Shown: positions 35,396-44,404, counted from the first letter of the stretch. The stretch: 64,000 bases of DNA from JAEUMD01 sp050250815 (GCA_050250815.1 JBFWNY010000005.1:1-64000), one strand, 5' to 3'. The notes: generated by a model from the letters alone, not told the origin. Made by a program: numbers and translations.

Positions 35396-36928
35396 ATGCA
35401 GCCCTCTAGATCGACAGTGCTGGCTAGAACGGCTGAGCGACTCCCGCCTGCGCTGCCTGTGAGGCTCAGCGCGCAGCTGACGCGCCAACCCAGCCTGGTT
35501 CACCGGCTCGCTTTGGCTCTGGTGTGGCTGGCGGTGGCCTCGAGCGCCATTGTCTTCACGGAGCCCGCGCCCACCGACGTGCTGACGCTGGGCGTCATCT
35601 TCGTCCTGCCCATCATCGGGCTTGTCGCCTTTCCCGGACCACTGCTGTTGATCACCGGCCTGTGGCTGCTCGTCTGCGGCTTCGGCTTCCTGGCGGCTCT
35701 GGCAGCGTCGGACATCGGTGAAGCGAGCAAGCACATGGCGATCTCGCTCTATTTGGCGCTGGCATCGGTCGCCTACGCGGGGTTCGTCATCCGCAAGCCG
35801 CGCGACCATGCCCGGCTCCTGCTCAACGCGCATCTTGCCGGCGCACTCGTCGCTGCCATTCTTGGATTGATCGGCTACTTCGGTCTCATTCCGGGCGCCT
35901 CCGAGCTGTTCACCAAATTCGACCGTGCGAGCGGACCCTTCAAGGACCCCAACGTCTTTGGTCCCTTCATCGTCCCGGCCGTCGTCTATGCGCTGCATCT
36001 GTGGCTGGGCCGCTCAGTTCTGAAGAGCTTCTGGTCGGCGCTGGCACTCGCCATCCTGTCGCTCGCGCTTCTGATCAGTTTCTCGCGCGGTGCCTGGGGC
36101 GCAGCGGCTCTCGCGATCGTCGTCTATCTCTACCTGCGCTTCGTCACGTCGCCGCGCAACCTCGATCGATTCCGCATTGTGGCGCTAGGCTTTGCCGGTG
36201 CGTTGGCCCTGCTCGTCGTCGCGGCGGCCGCGCTCCAGATCGATTCCGTTGAGCGCTTGTTTGTCGAGCGCGCGGCGTTGACCCAGACCTACGACGTGGG
36301 CTCCGAAGGGCGCTTCGGCGGTCAGTGGAAGGCCGCCGTGCTGCTTTCCGAGATGCCTTTCGGGATCGGAGCACTCGAATTCACGCGGTCCCACCACCAC
36401 GAGGACGTGCACAACGTCTACCTCAGCATGTTCCTCAATGCCGGATGGGTCGGCGGCATACTTTTTCTCGCGCTGATGGCGGGCACGCTCGTACTCGGCG
36501 CCCGACATGCACTGCGGCCGACACGAACGCAGGGGCTGTTCCTGGTCGCCTATGCGTCTTTGGTCGGCATGGTCCTGCTCGGTGCCATCATCGACACCGA
36601 CCATTGGCGCCACCTCTACCTCCTCGCGGGGTTGAACTGGGGGCTCATGATCGGCGATCAACGCATTGCGCGGTCCGTGCGAATTCGTGCCGACCGGCGT
36701 CACGTCCTGCTGCACCCGGTCATCGTGCTACCGCCGACACGCCGGAAAGCGCGCATCCTGCGCCCGTCGGCCCAGGTCATCGATCTGGCGGCACGGCGCC
36801 GTCGCGCGCGTCTGCCCGGCACCTTCTCCAGGCCCCCGCGCCTCATCGGTCCACGGCGGCCGTCCCGCCCCGCGCGCATCGTCGCCCCTCTCCAATTGCG
36901 CGCGCTTCCCGGCAGCGCGCCAAAGTAA
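35396..36928 (+). CDS. O-antigen ligase/Wzy-type polymerase
   Basis: The 510-residue inner-membrane protein has about 11-12 membrane segments and the Wzy_C-type periplasmic loop HHEDVHNVYLSMFLNAGW (residues about 335-355), typical of O-antigen ligases and polymerases. It probably polymerises the repeat units, like HfsC. The last 80 residues are strikingly Arg/Pro-rich (RRRRAR and similar) and would lie in the cytoplasm. It follows the sugar-phosphate transferase by 95 bases. The flippase needed for a complete Wzx/Wzy system is not in the window. Confidence 0.87.
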   Translation: MQPSRSTVLARTAERLPPALPVRLSAQLTRQPSLVHRLALALVWLAVASSAIVFTEPAPTDVLTLGVIFVLPIIGLVAFPGPLLLITGLWLLVCGFGFLAALAASDIGEASKHMAISLYLALASVAYAGFVIRKPRDHARLLLNAHLAGALVAAILGLIGYFGLIPGASELFTKFDRASGPFKDPNVFGPFIVPAVVYALHLWLGRSVLKSFWSALALAILSLALLISFSRGAWGAAALAIVVYLYLRFVTSPRNLDRFRIVALGFAGALALLVVAAAALQIDSVERLFVERAALTQTYDVGSEGRFGGQWKAAVLLSEMPFGIGALEFTRSHHHEDVHNVYLSMFLNAGWVGGILFLALMAGTLVLGARHALRPTRTQGLFLVAYASLVGMVLLGAIIDTDHWRHLYLLAGLNWGLMIGDQRIARSVRIRADRRHVLLHPVIVLPPTRRKARILRPSAQVIDLAARRRRARLPGTFSRPPRLIGPRRPSRPARIVAPLQLRALPGSAPK

Positions 36929-37075
36929 GGCGACTGCGGCCGTGCATCACAGCCGCCGACCCTGCCCGGATTGACGAAGGTCAAGAACAACCGGAGTGGT
37001 CATCTTAGACTGCGCACCTCATCGCTGCCGCGACCGCGCGGCGCTGTTGGAAGACGCCGACGAGCCGGGGGAGAC

Positions 37076-38419
37076 ATGCGGTCCGCAACCATCGAGAAAT
37101 ACGCCGCCGCCGTCCCGCGCTACACCAGCTACCCGACGGCTCCGCACTTCGGCCCCAACGTCGACGCCGCGACTTACGGCCGCTGGCTCGGCGAGATCGC
37201 TGAAGGCGCACCAGCCTCACTCTACGTGCACATCCCTTTCTGTCAGGAGATGTGCTGGTACTGCGGCTGCACCACCAAGGCGACGCGCCGTCACGAGCCA
37301 ATCGCGCGCTACCTCGATGCACTCGAAGCGGAGATCGCGCAGGTATCGGCCAGCCTCGGCGGGCGGCCGCGCATCGAGCACATCCACTGGGGGGGTGGCA
37401 GCCCCAGTATCCTTGCCGCCGCTGATATCGCGCGCCTGGCGGCAACCCTGCGCCGACACTTCGACCTTGCCGCAAAGTTGGAGTTTGCCGTCGAGATCGA
37501 TCCGCGGGGACTGGGCGACGATGCCATCCGCGCCTTCGCTGCTGCCGGAGTGAACCGTGTCAGCGTCGGCGTCCAGGACTTCGCCGAGGACGTCCAGCGC
37601 GCCATCAACCGCATGCAGTCGTCCGAGCAGACGCGCGACGTGATCGAAGCGTTCCGCCGCGTTGGCGTGGGCGGCATCAACATCGATCTCGTCTACGGGC
37701 TTCCGCACCAGACGCCCGCGAGCGTTAAGGACACACTCTCGCGCGTGCTGCGGCTCGCACCCGACCGGATTGCGTTGTTCGGATATGCGCATCTTCCTTC
37801 CCGGATCACACACCAGCGCCTCATCGACGAGAGCGTTCTTCCCGACACCGCCTCGCGCTTCGCGCAGGCGGCCTCCGCGGCGGCTGTGCTGGAGCAGGCC
37901 GGCTACGAACGCGTCGGCCTCGACCATTTCGCGCGGCCGGACGATCCGCTGGCGCAACCCGGCATCCGGCGCAACTTCCAGGGCTACACCACCGATGCCG
38001 CCCCGGTCCTCATAGGCCTAGGCGCGTCCTCAATCGGCTACATGCCACAGGGCTACGTGCAGAATACGCCCGCGATCGCCGAGTATGAGCGGCGCGTGCT
38101 GTCGGGCACGCTGGCCACCGCGCGCGGCCACGCCATGAGCGAGGACGACGCGGCGCGCGCGCTCATCATCGAGCGGCTGATGTGCGACTTCCGCTTTCCC
38201 GCAGCCGAGATGAGGCGTCGGTTCCCCCAGCTCGCCGATGCCCTGCTGGCGGAGGCCGGTTCGCTAGTGGCTGCCGACGAGGATGGCCTGCTCGCCGCCT
38301 CACCCGAGGACGGTGGGTTCCTCGTCACCGACGCCGGCAAGCCGTTCGTGCGCTCGATATGCTCGGCATTCGACAGCTACCTGGGCAAGAGTTCCGCCCA
38401 GCACTCCGCCGGTGTGTAA
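37076..38419 (+). CDS. hemN: Oxygen-independent coproporphyrinogen III oxidase
   Basis: The 447-residue radical-SAM enzyme converts coproporphyrinogen III to protoporphyrinogen IX without oxygen in heme synthesis. The cluster motif is Cys56-x3-Cys60-x2-Cys63-x-Cys65 (CQEMCWYCGC), the true HemN pattern with the extra cysteine, unlike HemW. It also keeps the N-terminal YTSYPTAP and the C-terminal HemN domain (DHFARPDDPLA near 280). ATG 37076 has a GGGGGAG ribosome binding site, and the 35 codons upstream are not conserved. An FNR-type site would be expected, but I do not see a clear one. Confidence 0.94.
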   Translation: MRSATIEKYAAAVPRYTSYPTAPHFGPNVDAATYGRWLGEIAEGAPASLYVHIPFCQEMCWYCGCTTKATRRHEPIARYLDALEAEIAQVSASLGGRPRIEHIHWGGGSPSILAAADIARLAATLRRHFDLAAKLEFAVEIDPRGLGDDAIRAFAAAGVNRVSVGVQDFAEDVQRAINRMQSSEQTRDVIEAFRRVGVGGINIDLVYGLPHQTPASVKDTLSRVLRLAPDRIALFGYAHLPSRITHQRLIDESVLPDTASRFAQAASAAAVLEQAGYERVGLDHFARPDDPLAQPGIRRNFQGYTTDAAPVLIGLGASSIGYMPQGYVQNTPAIAEYERRVLSGTLATARGHAMSEDDAARALIIERLMCDFRFPAAEMRRRFPQLADALLAEAGSLVAADEDGLLAASPEDGGFLVTDAGKPFVRSICSAFDSYLGKSSAQHSAGV

Positions 38420-38462
38420 GCCAGCCGCCCGCAACGTGGGCGGGTAGCCGCCGAGCGGCAGC

Positions 38463-39158
38463 TCACTTCACCGATTTCGCCGTCTGCCCGAACAGGATCG
38501 AGCGTGAGCCGTCGTTGACCACGGGGGCCTTTGAAACCTTGGCGGCCAGCGCATAGGCGCGCTTGACGGCGGGGCGCTCTGCGATCTCGTCGAACCAGCG
38601 CGCCAGATTGGGGAAATCGTCGAGGTTCTGCCCCTGCCGCTCATGCGGCACGATCCACGGATAGCACGCCATATCGGCGATCGAGTAGTCGCCGGCGACA
38701 AATGCCCGGTCGGCCAGCCGCTTGTCGAGCACACCGTAGAGACGGTTCGTTTCCTTCACGTAGCGGTCGATCGCATAGGGCAGCTTCTCGGGCGCGTACT
38801 GCACGAAGTGATGGTTCTGCCCGGCCATGGGCCCGAGCCCGCCCATCTGCCAGAACAGCCACTGCAGCGTCTCCGTTCGCCCGCGCGTGTCGGACGGCAG
38901 GAAGCGGCCGATCTTCTCGGCCAAGTAGACGAGGATCGCACCCGACTCGAATACCGAAATGGGCGCACCCCCGTCGGCGGGAGCATCGTCCACGATCGCC
39001 GGAATGCGGTTGTTGGGCGCGATCGCCAGGAACTCGGGGCGGAACTGCTCGCCAGTGCCGATGTTGACCGGCCTCAGGTTGTAGGGGAGCCCCGCCTCCT
39101 CGAGGAAGATCGTGATCTTGTGGCCGTTGGGTGTGGTCCAGTAGTGGAGATCGATCAT
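38463..39158 (-). CDS. Glutathione S-transferase, YfcG/YghU-like
   Basis: The 231-residue cytosolic protein has an N-terminal thioredoxin-like domain (MIDLHYWTTPNGHKITIFLEE; NNRIPAIVD with the cis-proline; FESGAILVYLAEK, the glutathione-binding ES pair) and an all-helical C-terminal domain. The TTPNG start is characteristic of the YfcG/YghU (Nu-class) group, which have glutathione-dependent disulfide reductase activity. ATG 39158 has a GGAGG ribosome binding site. It lies 119 bases downstream of the Calvin operon's last gene in the same direction, but probably has its own promoter. Confidence 0.9.
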   Translation of the reverse strand: MIDLHYWTTPNGHKITIFLEEAGLPYNLRPVNIGTGEQFRPEFLAIAPNNRIPAIVDDAPADGGAPISVFESGAILVYLAEKIGRFLPSDTRGRTETLQWLFWQMGGLGPMAGQNHHFVQYAPEKLPYAIDRYVKETNRLYGVLDKRLADRAFVAGDYSIADMACYPWIVPHERQGQNLDDFPNLARWFDEIAERPAVKRAYALAAKVSKAPVVNDGSRSILFGQTAKSVK

Positions 39159-39277
39159 CGAACAGCTCCTCCATTCCGCCGCGTTGCGCTTATCTAGCGG
39201 AAGCAGGGAGCAACGGCAAAGGCCCGCGAGCCTGCCGCTTGAGCATGGTAGAGCCCGCGGACGCGCGGTGGTCGAGT

Positions 39278-39949
39278 TCAGGCGGCTAGTACGTCCTTGA
39301 GCTTGCGCATGTCGTCGAACAGCAACCAGTGCGGGATGTCGCTGAGCGGTGCCTTGCGGTAACCGCCTGAGAACAAGGCGAACCGCAGGCCCGCTGCGGC
39401 GGCCGTATCCCCGTCGACCTCGCTATCACCGACATAGAGCGCGCTCGCTGGCGAGGCGCCGAGCCGCGCGATGGCCAGCAGCAGGCCTTCCGGATCGGGC
39501 TTCTTGCTCGCGAGAGTATCTCCACCAATCACGACATCGAAATACCGATCGAGATCGAGATCGGTGAGCGCGGCGCGCGACAGATCCTCGGCCTTGTTCG
39601 TGACGACGCCGAGCCGGCATCCCACCTCGCGAAACGAAGCGAGAGCCTCGACCACGCCGGGGTATGGCTTCGTGCGGACCGCGGGCTCTTCAGCGTAGAA
39701 CGCCTTGAAGCGGGCGATGGCGTGATCGAGCGGCACGCGGTCGGTAGCTCCCGTCGCATGGAGGCAGCGTTCGACCAACTTGGGGATACCATTGCCGATG
39801 TAGGAGGTGATGGTCGTGAGATCGAAAGCCGGCAGGGCGAACTCGCTCATCAGACGGTTGGCGGCGGCGTGAATGTCAGGCGCGCTATCGATCAGCGTGC
39901 CGTCGAGATCAAAGACGAGCGCGCGTAGTCCCGGCTGCATGGAGTTCAC
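39278..39949 (-). CDS. gph: Phosphoglycolate phosphatase (CbbZ type)
   Basis: The 223-residue HAD-superfamily enzyme hydrolyses 2-phosphoglycolate, the product of RuBisCO oxygenation. Motif I is VFDLDGTLIDS near residue 12, motif II is VVTNK, the lysine motif is SKKPDP, and the acidic motif is YVGDSEVDG. The start GTG 39949 overlaps the stop of the thioredoxin-like gene by four bases (GTGA), with GGAAGGA six bases upstream, so the two are translationally coupled. An ATG nine bases later (39940) is an alternative. It is the distal gene of the CBB operon, fitting a photorespiratory role. Confidence 0.92.
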   Translation of the reverse strand: MNSMQPGLRALVFDLDGTLIDSAPDIHAAANRLMSEFALPAFDLTTITSYIGNGIPKLVERCLHATGATDRVPLDHAIARFKAFYAEEPAVRTKPYPGVVEALASFREVGCRLGVVTNKAEDLSRAALTDLDLDRYFDVVIGGDTLASKKPDPEGLLLAIARLGASPASALYVGDSEVDGDTAAAAGLRFALFSGGYRKAPLSDIPHWLLFDDMRKLKDVLAA

Positions 39950-40503
39950 GCGGCATCCTTCCATTTGATCGAGCAGCCCATCGAGGGGACCTGCTGGGCC
40001 GGGCCGCGCCCCGTTTCGGCAACCTGCTGCATGGCGAGGAACAGGTCGCGGCGCAGATCCGCTGGCCCTGCCTCCTTGCGCGATGCGTCGAGGCGGCCGC
40101 GGTATTGCAGCCCGAGACCGGCGTCGAAGCCGAAGAACTCGGGCGTGCATACTGCGCCGTAAGCGCGCGCCACCGCCTGGCTTTCGTCGTAGAGGTAGGG
40201 AAAAGGAAAGCCTTGCCGCTCGGCAACGCGTTTCATGTTGGCAAAGGAGTCTTCAGGGTAGCTTCCCGCATCGTTCGACGAGATAGCGACCGCACCGATG
40301 CCCAGCGGTTCGAGCTCGCGTGCATCGCGGACGATGCGATCAATCACCGCCTGCACGTAGGGGCAATGGTTGCAGATGAACATGACGAGCGTGCCACGCG
40401 GACCACGCACGCCATCGAGCGACCATATACGCCCATCCGTCCCCGGAAGCGAAAATGCCGGTGCCTTCCATCCGAAGTCGCAGACCGGTGTTTCGACAGC
40501 CAT
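39946..40503 (-). CDS. Thioredoxin/AhpC-TSA-like protein inside the CBB operon
   Basis: The 185-residue protein has a thioredoxin fold of the AhpC/TSA-like group. The active-site motif is CNHC (Cys44 and Cys47) in FICNHCPYV, preceded by APAFSLPGTDG. It lacks a signal peptide, so it should act in the cytoplasm. Family members are annotated only as thioredoxin-family protein or redoxin, with substrates unknown. Its position, 135 bases after rpe and overlapping gph by four bases, ties its synthesis to carbon fixation. A role in thiol redox control or peroxide defence linked to RuBisCO oxygenation is possible but is inference only. Confidence 0.87.
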   Translation of the reverse strand: MAVETPVCDFGWKAPAFSLPGTDGRIWSLDGVRGPRGTLVMFICNHCPYVQAVIDRIVRDARELEPLGIGAVAISSNDAGSYPEDSFANMKRVAERQGFPFPYLYDESQAVARAYGAVCTPEFFGFDAGLGLQYRGRLDASRKEAGPADLRRDLFLAMQQVAETGRGPAQQVPSMGCSIKWKDAA

Positions 40504-40638
40504 CGGGTTGCTGCTCCAGTAATCGCTTCAGCCGAACCTGCGTGCGCGGCCCCCTCGGTAGGGAGGACGTGGTGCGATGCCCCGGAAAGGGCCGCAAGGT
40601 CATCCCTTCGGAACAGGAGGAGACCGCTCAACGGGACC

Positions 40639-41343
40639 CTACGCCGCCGCGCGCATCGACTTGTTTGCCGCCTCGCGGATCGCCCGGATGTTGGCGCCGT
40701 AGACCTCCGGCTTCGCCACGGAGCCGCCTTTGAACACTGCCGAGCCCGCGACCAGCACGTCAGCGCCTGCAGCGGCGACAAGTGGCGCTGTCTGCGGTGT
40801 CACACCGCCGTCGATCTCGATGTGAATCGGCCGGTCGCCGACCATCTCGCGCAGACGGCGCACCTTGGGCACCATCGCTTCGATGAAGGACTGGCCGCCA
40901 AAGCCGGGATTGACGGTCATCACGCAGATGAGGTCGATGCGGTCGAGTACGAACTCGATCGCATCGGCCGGTGTCGCCGGGTTGAGCGCTACACCGGCCT
41001 TGGCTCCCACACCCCGGATCGCCTGCAGCGTCCGGTCCAGATGCGGTCCAGCCTCCACGTGCGCCGTGATGATGTCGGCGCCCGCCTTGGCGAACGCCTC
41101 GATGTAAGGATCGACGGGCGCGATCATCAGATGCACGTCCATGACCGTCTTTACGTGCGGACGGATGGCCGCGCAGGTCTGCGGCCCGAACGTGATGTTA
41201 GGGACAAAATGGCCGTCCATGACGTCGACGTGAACCCAGTCACAGCCTTGCGCCTCGATTGCCTCGCACTCCTTGCCGAAGTTCGCGAAATCCGCCGAGA
41301 GGATCGAGGGTGCGATCTTGATGTTGCGGTTGAAGCCGGTCAT
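40639..41343 (-). CDS. rpe: Ribulose-phosphate 3-epimerase
   Basis: The 234-residue TIM-barrel enzyme interconverts xylulose 5-phosphate and ribulose 5-phosphate in the regenerative part of the Calvin cycle (also called CbbE). Signatures are APSILSADFANF, HVDVMDGHFVPNI, DVHLMI, MTVNPGFGGQSF and EIDGGV, covering metal ligands and the phosphate-binding loop. ATG 41343 has a GGAAGGA ribosome binding site. It follows cbbX by 73 bases. Confidence 0.95.
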   Translation of the reverse strand: MTGFNRNIKIAPSILSADFANFGKECEAIEAQGCDWVHVDVMDGHFVPNITFGPQTCAAIRPHVKTVMDVHLMIAPVDPYIEAFAKAGADIITAHVEAGPHLDRTLQAIRGVGAKAGVALNPATPADAIEFVLDRIDLICVMTVNPGFGGQSFIEAMVPKVRRLREMVGDRPIHIEIDGGVTPQTAPLVAAAGADVLVAGSAVFKGGSVAKPEVYGANIRAIREAANKSMRAAA

Positions 41344-41416
41344 CGCGTGTCCTTCCACAGATGTTGCGCGGCCACGCGCGCTAAGTCTCACGAAGCGGTG
41401 GCTCGCCGCGGCGCCT

Positions 41417-42352
41417 TCAATCCTTCGGCCGTCCCGGTCCCATCGGATCGTCGAGCCCGCCCGAGAATACGCGGCTGGCGCGGATGTCGACATCAGAGAT
41501 CGTCGAAAGCGCATCGGCATCGAGCGGCCCGCGCGCGGTCTCGAACAGACGATTGGCCTGCCTCAGCCGTGCCCGGTCCAGCGCATTGCGGATCGAACGC
41601 GCATTGGCGAAATGGGGTTGCGTCCGCCGCTTGCGGATGTACTCGCGCATGGCGGTTTCGGCGGCTTCGTCGAAGACATAGTTCTGCTGAGCGAGCATCG
41701 ATTTTGCGATCGAGTACAGCTCGGAATCTTCGTAGTCGGGAAAGTCGATGTGATGGGCGATGCGCGAGCGGAAGCCCGGATTGGAGGTGAAGAAGCGGTC
41801 CATCCGGTCGGCGTAGCCGGCAAGGATGACGACCAGATCGTCACGGTTGTTCTCCATGACCTGGAGCAGGATCTCGATGGCTTCCTGGCCGTAGTCGCGC
41901 TCGTTGTCCGGTCTGTAGAGGTAGTACGCCTCGTCGATGAACAGCACGCCGCCCATGGCGCGCTTCAGAACCTCTTTTGTCTTCGGCGCGGTGTGACCGA
42001 TGTACTGTCCGACGAGGTCGTCGCGGGTCACGGAGACCAGGTGGCCCTTGCGCACATATCCGAGCTTGTGCAGCAATCCCGCCATCTTGAGCGCAACCGT
42101 GGTTTTGCCGGTGCCGGGGTTGCCGGTGAAGCTCATATGCAGCGTGGGGGTGTCGTGCGCCAGCCCCATGCTCTTGCGGGCGCGCTCGACGATGAGCAGC
42201 GCCGCGATCTCGCGAATGCGCTGCTTGACCGGCTTGAGGCCAACCAGTTCGCGATCGAGCTCGGCCAGGATCTCGGCCACGCCGGAGTTGTGGAACTCCT
42301 CGGCGAGATTGACCTGCGTGATCTTGGCCTCGGTGACGGCTTGGGCGGTCAT
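41417..42352 (-). CDS. cbbX: RuBisCO activase CbbX (AAA+)
   Basis: The 311-residue AAA+ ATPase is the red-type RuBisCO activase, which threads the large-subunit C-terminus to release inhibitory sugar phosphates. Walker A is GNPGTGKT at residues 77-84 and Walker B is VLFIDEA around Asp140. The pore-loop region near QYIGHTAPKT is typical of CbbX. The length is normal. It follows cbbS after 101 bases that contain an inverted repeat. Its presence matches the red-type (form IC/ID) large and small subunits. Confidence 0.96.
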   Translation of the reverse strand: MTAQAVTEAKITQVNLAEEFHNSGVAEILAELDRELVGLKPVKQRIREIAALLIVERARKSMGLAHDTPTLHMSFTGNPGTGKTTVALKMAGLLHKLGYVRKGHLVSVTRDDLVGQYIGHTAPKTKEVLKRAMGGVLFIDEAYYLYRPDNERDYGQEAIEILLQVMENNRDDLVVILAGYADRMDRFFTSNPGFRSRIAHHIDFPDYEDSELYSIAKSMLAQQNYVFDEAAETAMREYIRKRRTQPHFANARSIRNALDRARLRQANRLFETARGPLDADALSTISDVDIRASRVFSGGLDDPMGPGRPKD

Positions 42353-42388
42353 CTAAGCTCCGCTTTTCGACTGCGGCCGGCAATTGCG

Positions 42389-42441
42389 GTTCCGGGCTCA
42401 AGACTATATAGGCGCAACGGCCCCAGCCTCAAACCCGGAAC
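42389..42441. promoter_or_regulatory. Inverted repeat between cbbS and cbbX
   Basis: GTTCCGGG (42389-42396) and CCCGGAAC (42434-42441) are perfect 8-bp inverted copies around a 37-base loop, in the 101-base cbbS-cbbX gap. A hairpin here could protect the 3' end of the cbbLS message or attenuate transcription into cbbX, giving more RuBisCO than activase. It has no T-tract, so it is not a classical terminator. Confidence 0.35.
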
Positions 42442-42453
42442 ACTGTCGTTGGA

Positions 42454-42846
42454 TCAGCCGCGCAAGGCCTTCCAGGAGTAGGCCTGGCTGCGCGACCTCA
42501 CGTCCGTCCGCGTCATGTCGAGCTTGGGCTCGACCTTGGGGCGGTTGACGATGAAGGACGTGCGCACGGTCTCCCAGCCTCGCGTGGAGTCGAACGCATT
42601 GATGCGGATGTAGGCCTCCGGATGCGCCTTCCGGCACTCCGCGATCTCCATCATGATCCCCTTGGCATCCTTCAGGTCGAACATGGGGTTGCCCCACATC
42701 TCCCAATAGGTATTGCGCGGATGCGGATCGTCCGTGAACTCGACGCCAACCGCCCAGTTGTTTCGCAGGCAGTACTCGAGCTGCGCCGAGATCTCCTCGT
42801 CCGTCAAATCGGGAAGGAACGAGAAGCAGCCTTGTGTGATGCGCAT
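42454..42846 (-). CDS. cbbS: RuBisCO small subunit, red-type
   Basis: The 130-residue small subunit shows the red-type start MRITQGCFSFLPDLTDEEI, the segment PRNTYWEMWGNPMFDL, and the C-terminal extension (about residues 105-130) that in form IC/ID enzymes makes a beta-hairpin in the central channel. It assembles with CbbL as L8S8. It follows cbbL by 28 bases. Confidence 0.97.
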   Translation of the reverse strand: MRITQGCFSFLPDLTDEEISAQLEYCLRNNWAVGVEFTDDPHPRNTYWEMWGNPMFDLKDAKGIMMEIAECRKAHPEAYIRINAFDSTRGWETVRTSFIVNRPKVEPKLDMTRTDVRSRSQAYSWKALRG

Positions 42847-42874
42847 TGCTTGTATCTCCTATGCTCTCGCTCGA

Positions 42875-44341
42875 TCAGCCGCTGACGCTCGGCGTCGGCA
42901 CGAAGTCCGACGTGTCGGTCGAGGTGTAGTTGAAGGTGATGTCGCCCCAGACGTCGAGCGCGGCTTCCAGCGGCTTGCACCACTTGGCGGCGCGCCGCAG
43001 AATCTCCGGGCCCTCGCTCTTGAGGTCGCGGCCTTCGTTTCGGGCCTGCACCATTGCCTCGAGCGCGACACGGTTGGCCGTGGCGCCCGCCTGGATGCCC
43101 ATCGGATGGCCGATGGTCCCACCGCCGAACTGCAGCACAACGTCGTCACCGAATAGGTCGATGAGCTGGTGCATCTGGCCGGCATGGATGCCGCCGGAGG
43201 CGACCGGCATGACCTTGAGCGTGTCGGCCCAGTCCTGCTCAAAGAAGATGCCGCGCGGCAGGTCGACCTCGTTCTTCAGCTCGCGGCAGACGTTGTAGAA
43301 GCCCTGCACGGTGAGCGGATCACCCTCCAGCTTGCCCACGGCGGTACCGGCGTGGATGTGATCGACGCCTGCAAGGCGCATCCATTTGGCGATGACGCGG
43401 AACGAGATGCCGTGGTTCTTCTGCCGCGTATAGGTGCCGTGTCCGGCGCGGTGAAGGTGCAGGATCATATCGTTCTGGCGGCACCACTCGGAGATCGACT
43501 GGATCGCCGTGTAGCCGATGATGAGGTCGATCATCACGATCACCGAGCCGAGCTCCTTGGCAAACTCCGCTCGACGGTACATCTCCTCCATCGTGCCGGC
43601 AGTGATGTTGAGGTAGTGCCCCTTCACCTCGCCGGTCTGCGCCGAGGCAAGGTTGACCGCCTCCATGCAATAGAGGAAGCGGTCACGCCAGTTCATGAAG
43701 GGCTGCGAGTTGATGTTCTCGTCGTCCTTCATGAAGTCGAGGCCGCCCTTGAGGCCTTCGTACACCACGCGGCCGTAGTTCTTGCCCGACAGGCCGAGCT
43801 TCGGCTTGGTGGTGGCACCCAGCAGCGGGCGGCCGAACTTGTCGAGGCGTTCACGCTCGACGACAAGACCGGTCGGCGGTCCCTTGAAGGTCTTCACGTA
43901 AGCGACGGGAAAACGCATGTCCTCCAGACGCGCCGCCTTGAGCGGCTTGAACGAGAACACATTGCCGATGATCGACGCTGTCAGGTTGGCGATCGAGCCC
44001 GGTTCGAACAGGATGAGATCATAGGCGACGTAGCAGAAGTACTCGCCAGGGCGGCCGGGCACCGGATCGACCTTATAGGCCTTGGCGCGATACTGGTCCG
44101 CCGCCGTCAGGCGATCGGTCCAGACCACCGTCCACGTCGCCGTCGACGACTCGCCGGCCACCGCGGCAGCTGCCTCGATCGGATCTACGCCTTCCTGGGG
44201 CGTGATGCGGAACAGCGCGATGATGTCGGTGTCCTTGGGAACATAGCCCGAGTCCCAATAGCCCATCTGAGCATACTTGAGCACGCCCGCCTTGTAGCGC
44301 GCTGCGCCCCTGATCTCAGTCTTGCTGTTCTCACCCATCAT
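42875..44341 (-). CDS. cbbL: RuBisCO large subunit, form I red-type
   Basis: The 488-residue catalytic subunit of ribulose-1,5-bisphosphate carboxylase/oxygenase fixes CO2 onto ribulose bisphosphate to give two 3-phosphoglycerates. The active-site segments are TTKPKLGLS (catalytic lysine near residue 179), GLDFMKDDEN with the carbamylated Lys205, and HRAGHGTYTR. The N-terminal extension and the sequence type, plus the companion CbbX, place it with form IC/ID enzymes. ATG 44341 (a second ATG follows at once) has AAAGGAG upstream. It lies 63 bases after the aldolase gene. Confidence 0.98.
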   Translation of the reverse strand: MMGENSKTEIRGAARYKAGVLKYAQMGYWDSGYVPKDTDIIALFRITPQEGVDPIEAAAAVAGESSTATWTVVWTDRLTAADQYRAKAYKVDPVPGRPGEYFCYVAYDLILFEPGSIANLTASIIGNVFSFKPLKAARLEDMRFPVAYVKTFKGPPTGLVVERERLDKFGRPLLGATTKPKLGLSGKNYGRVVYEGLKGGLDFMKDDENINSQPFMNWRDRFLYCMEAVNLASAQTGEVKGHYLNITAGTMEEMYRRAEFAKELGSVIVMIDLIIGYTAIQSISEWCRQNDMILHLHRAGHGTYTRQKNHGISFRVIAKWMRLAGVDHIHAGTAVGKLEGDPLTVQGFYNVCRELKNEVDLPRGIFFEQDWADTLKVMPVASGGIHAGQMHQLIDLFGDDVVLQFGGGTIGHPMGIQAGATANRVALEAMVQARNEGRDLKSEGPEILRRAAKWCKPLEAALDVWGDITFNYTSTDTSDFVPTPSVSG

Positions 44342-44404
44342 TGCGCTCCTTTCGCGCCAAACTCGGCTTTTCTCTACGGTTGGAAATCGTGGTGCCCTGA
44401 GCGC

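Noticed and set aside
38425..38443. CCGCCC/GGGCGG hairpin between hemN and the glutathione transferase gene as a terminator
   Set aside because: The stem is only six pairs and no T-tract follows on either strand.
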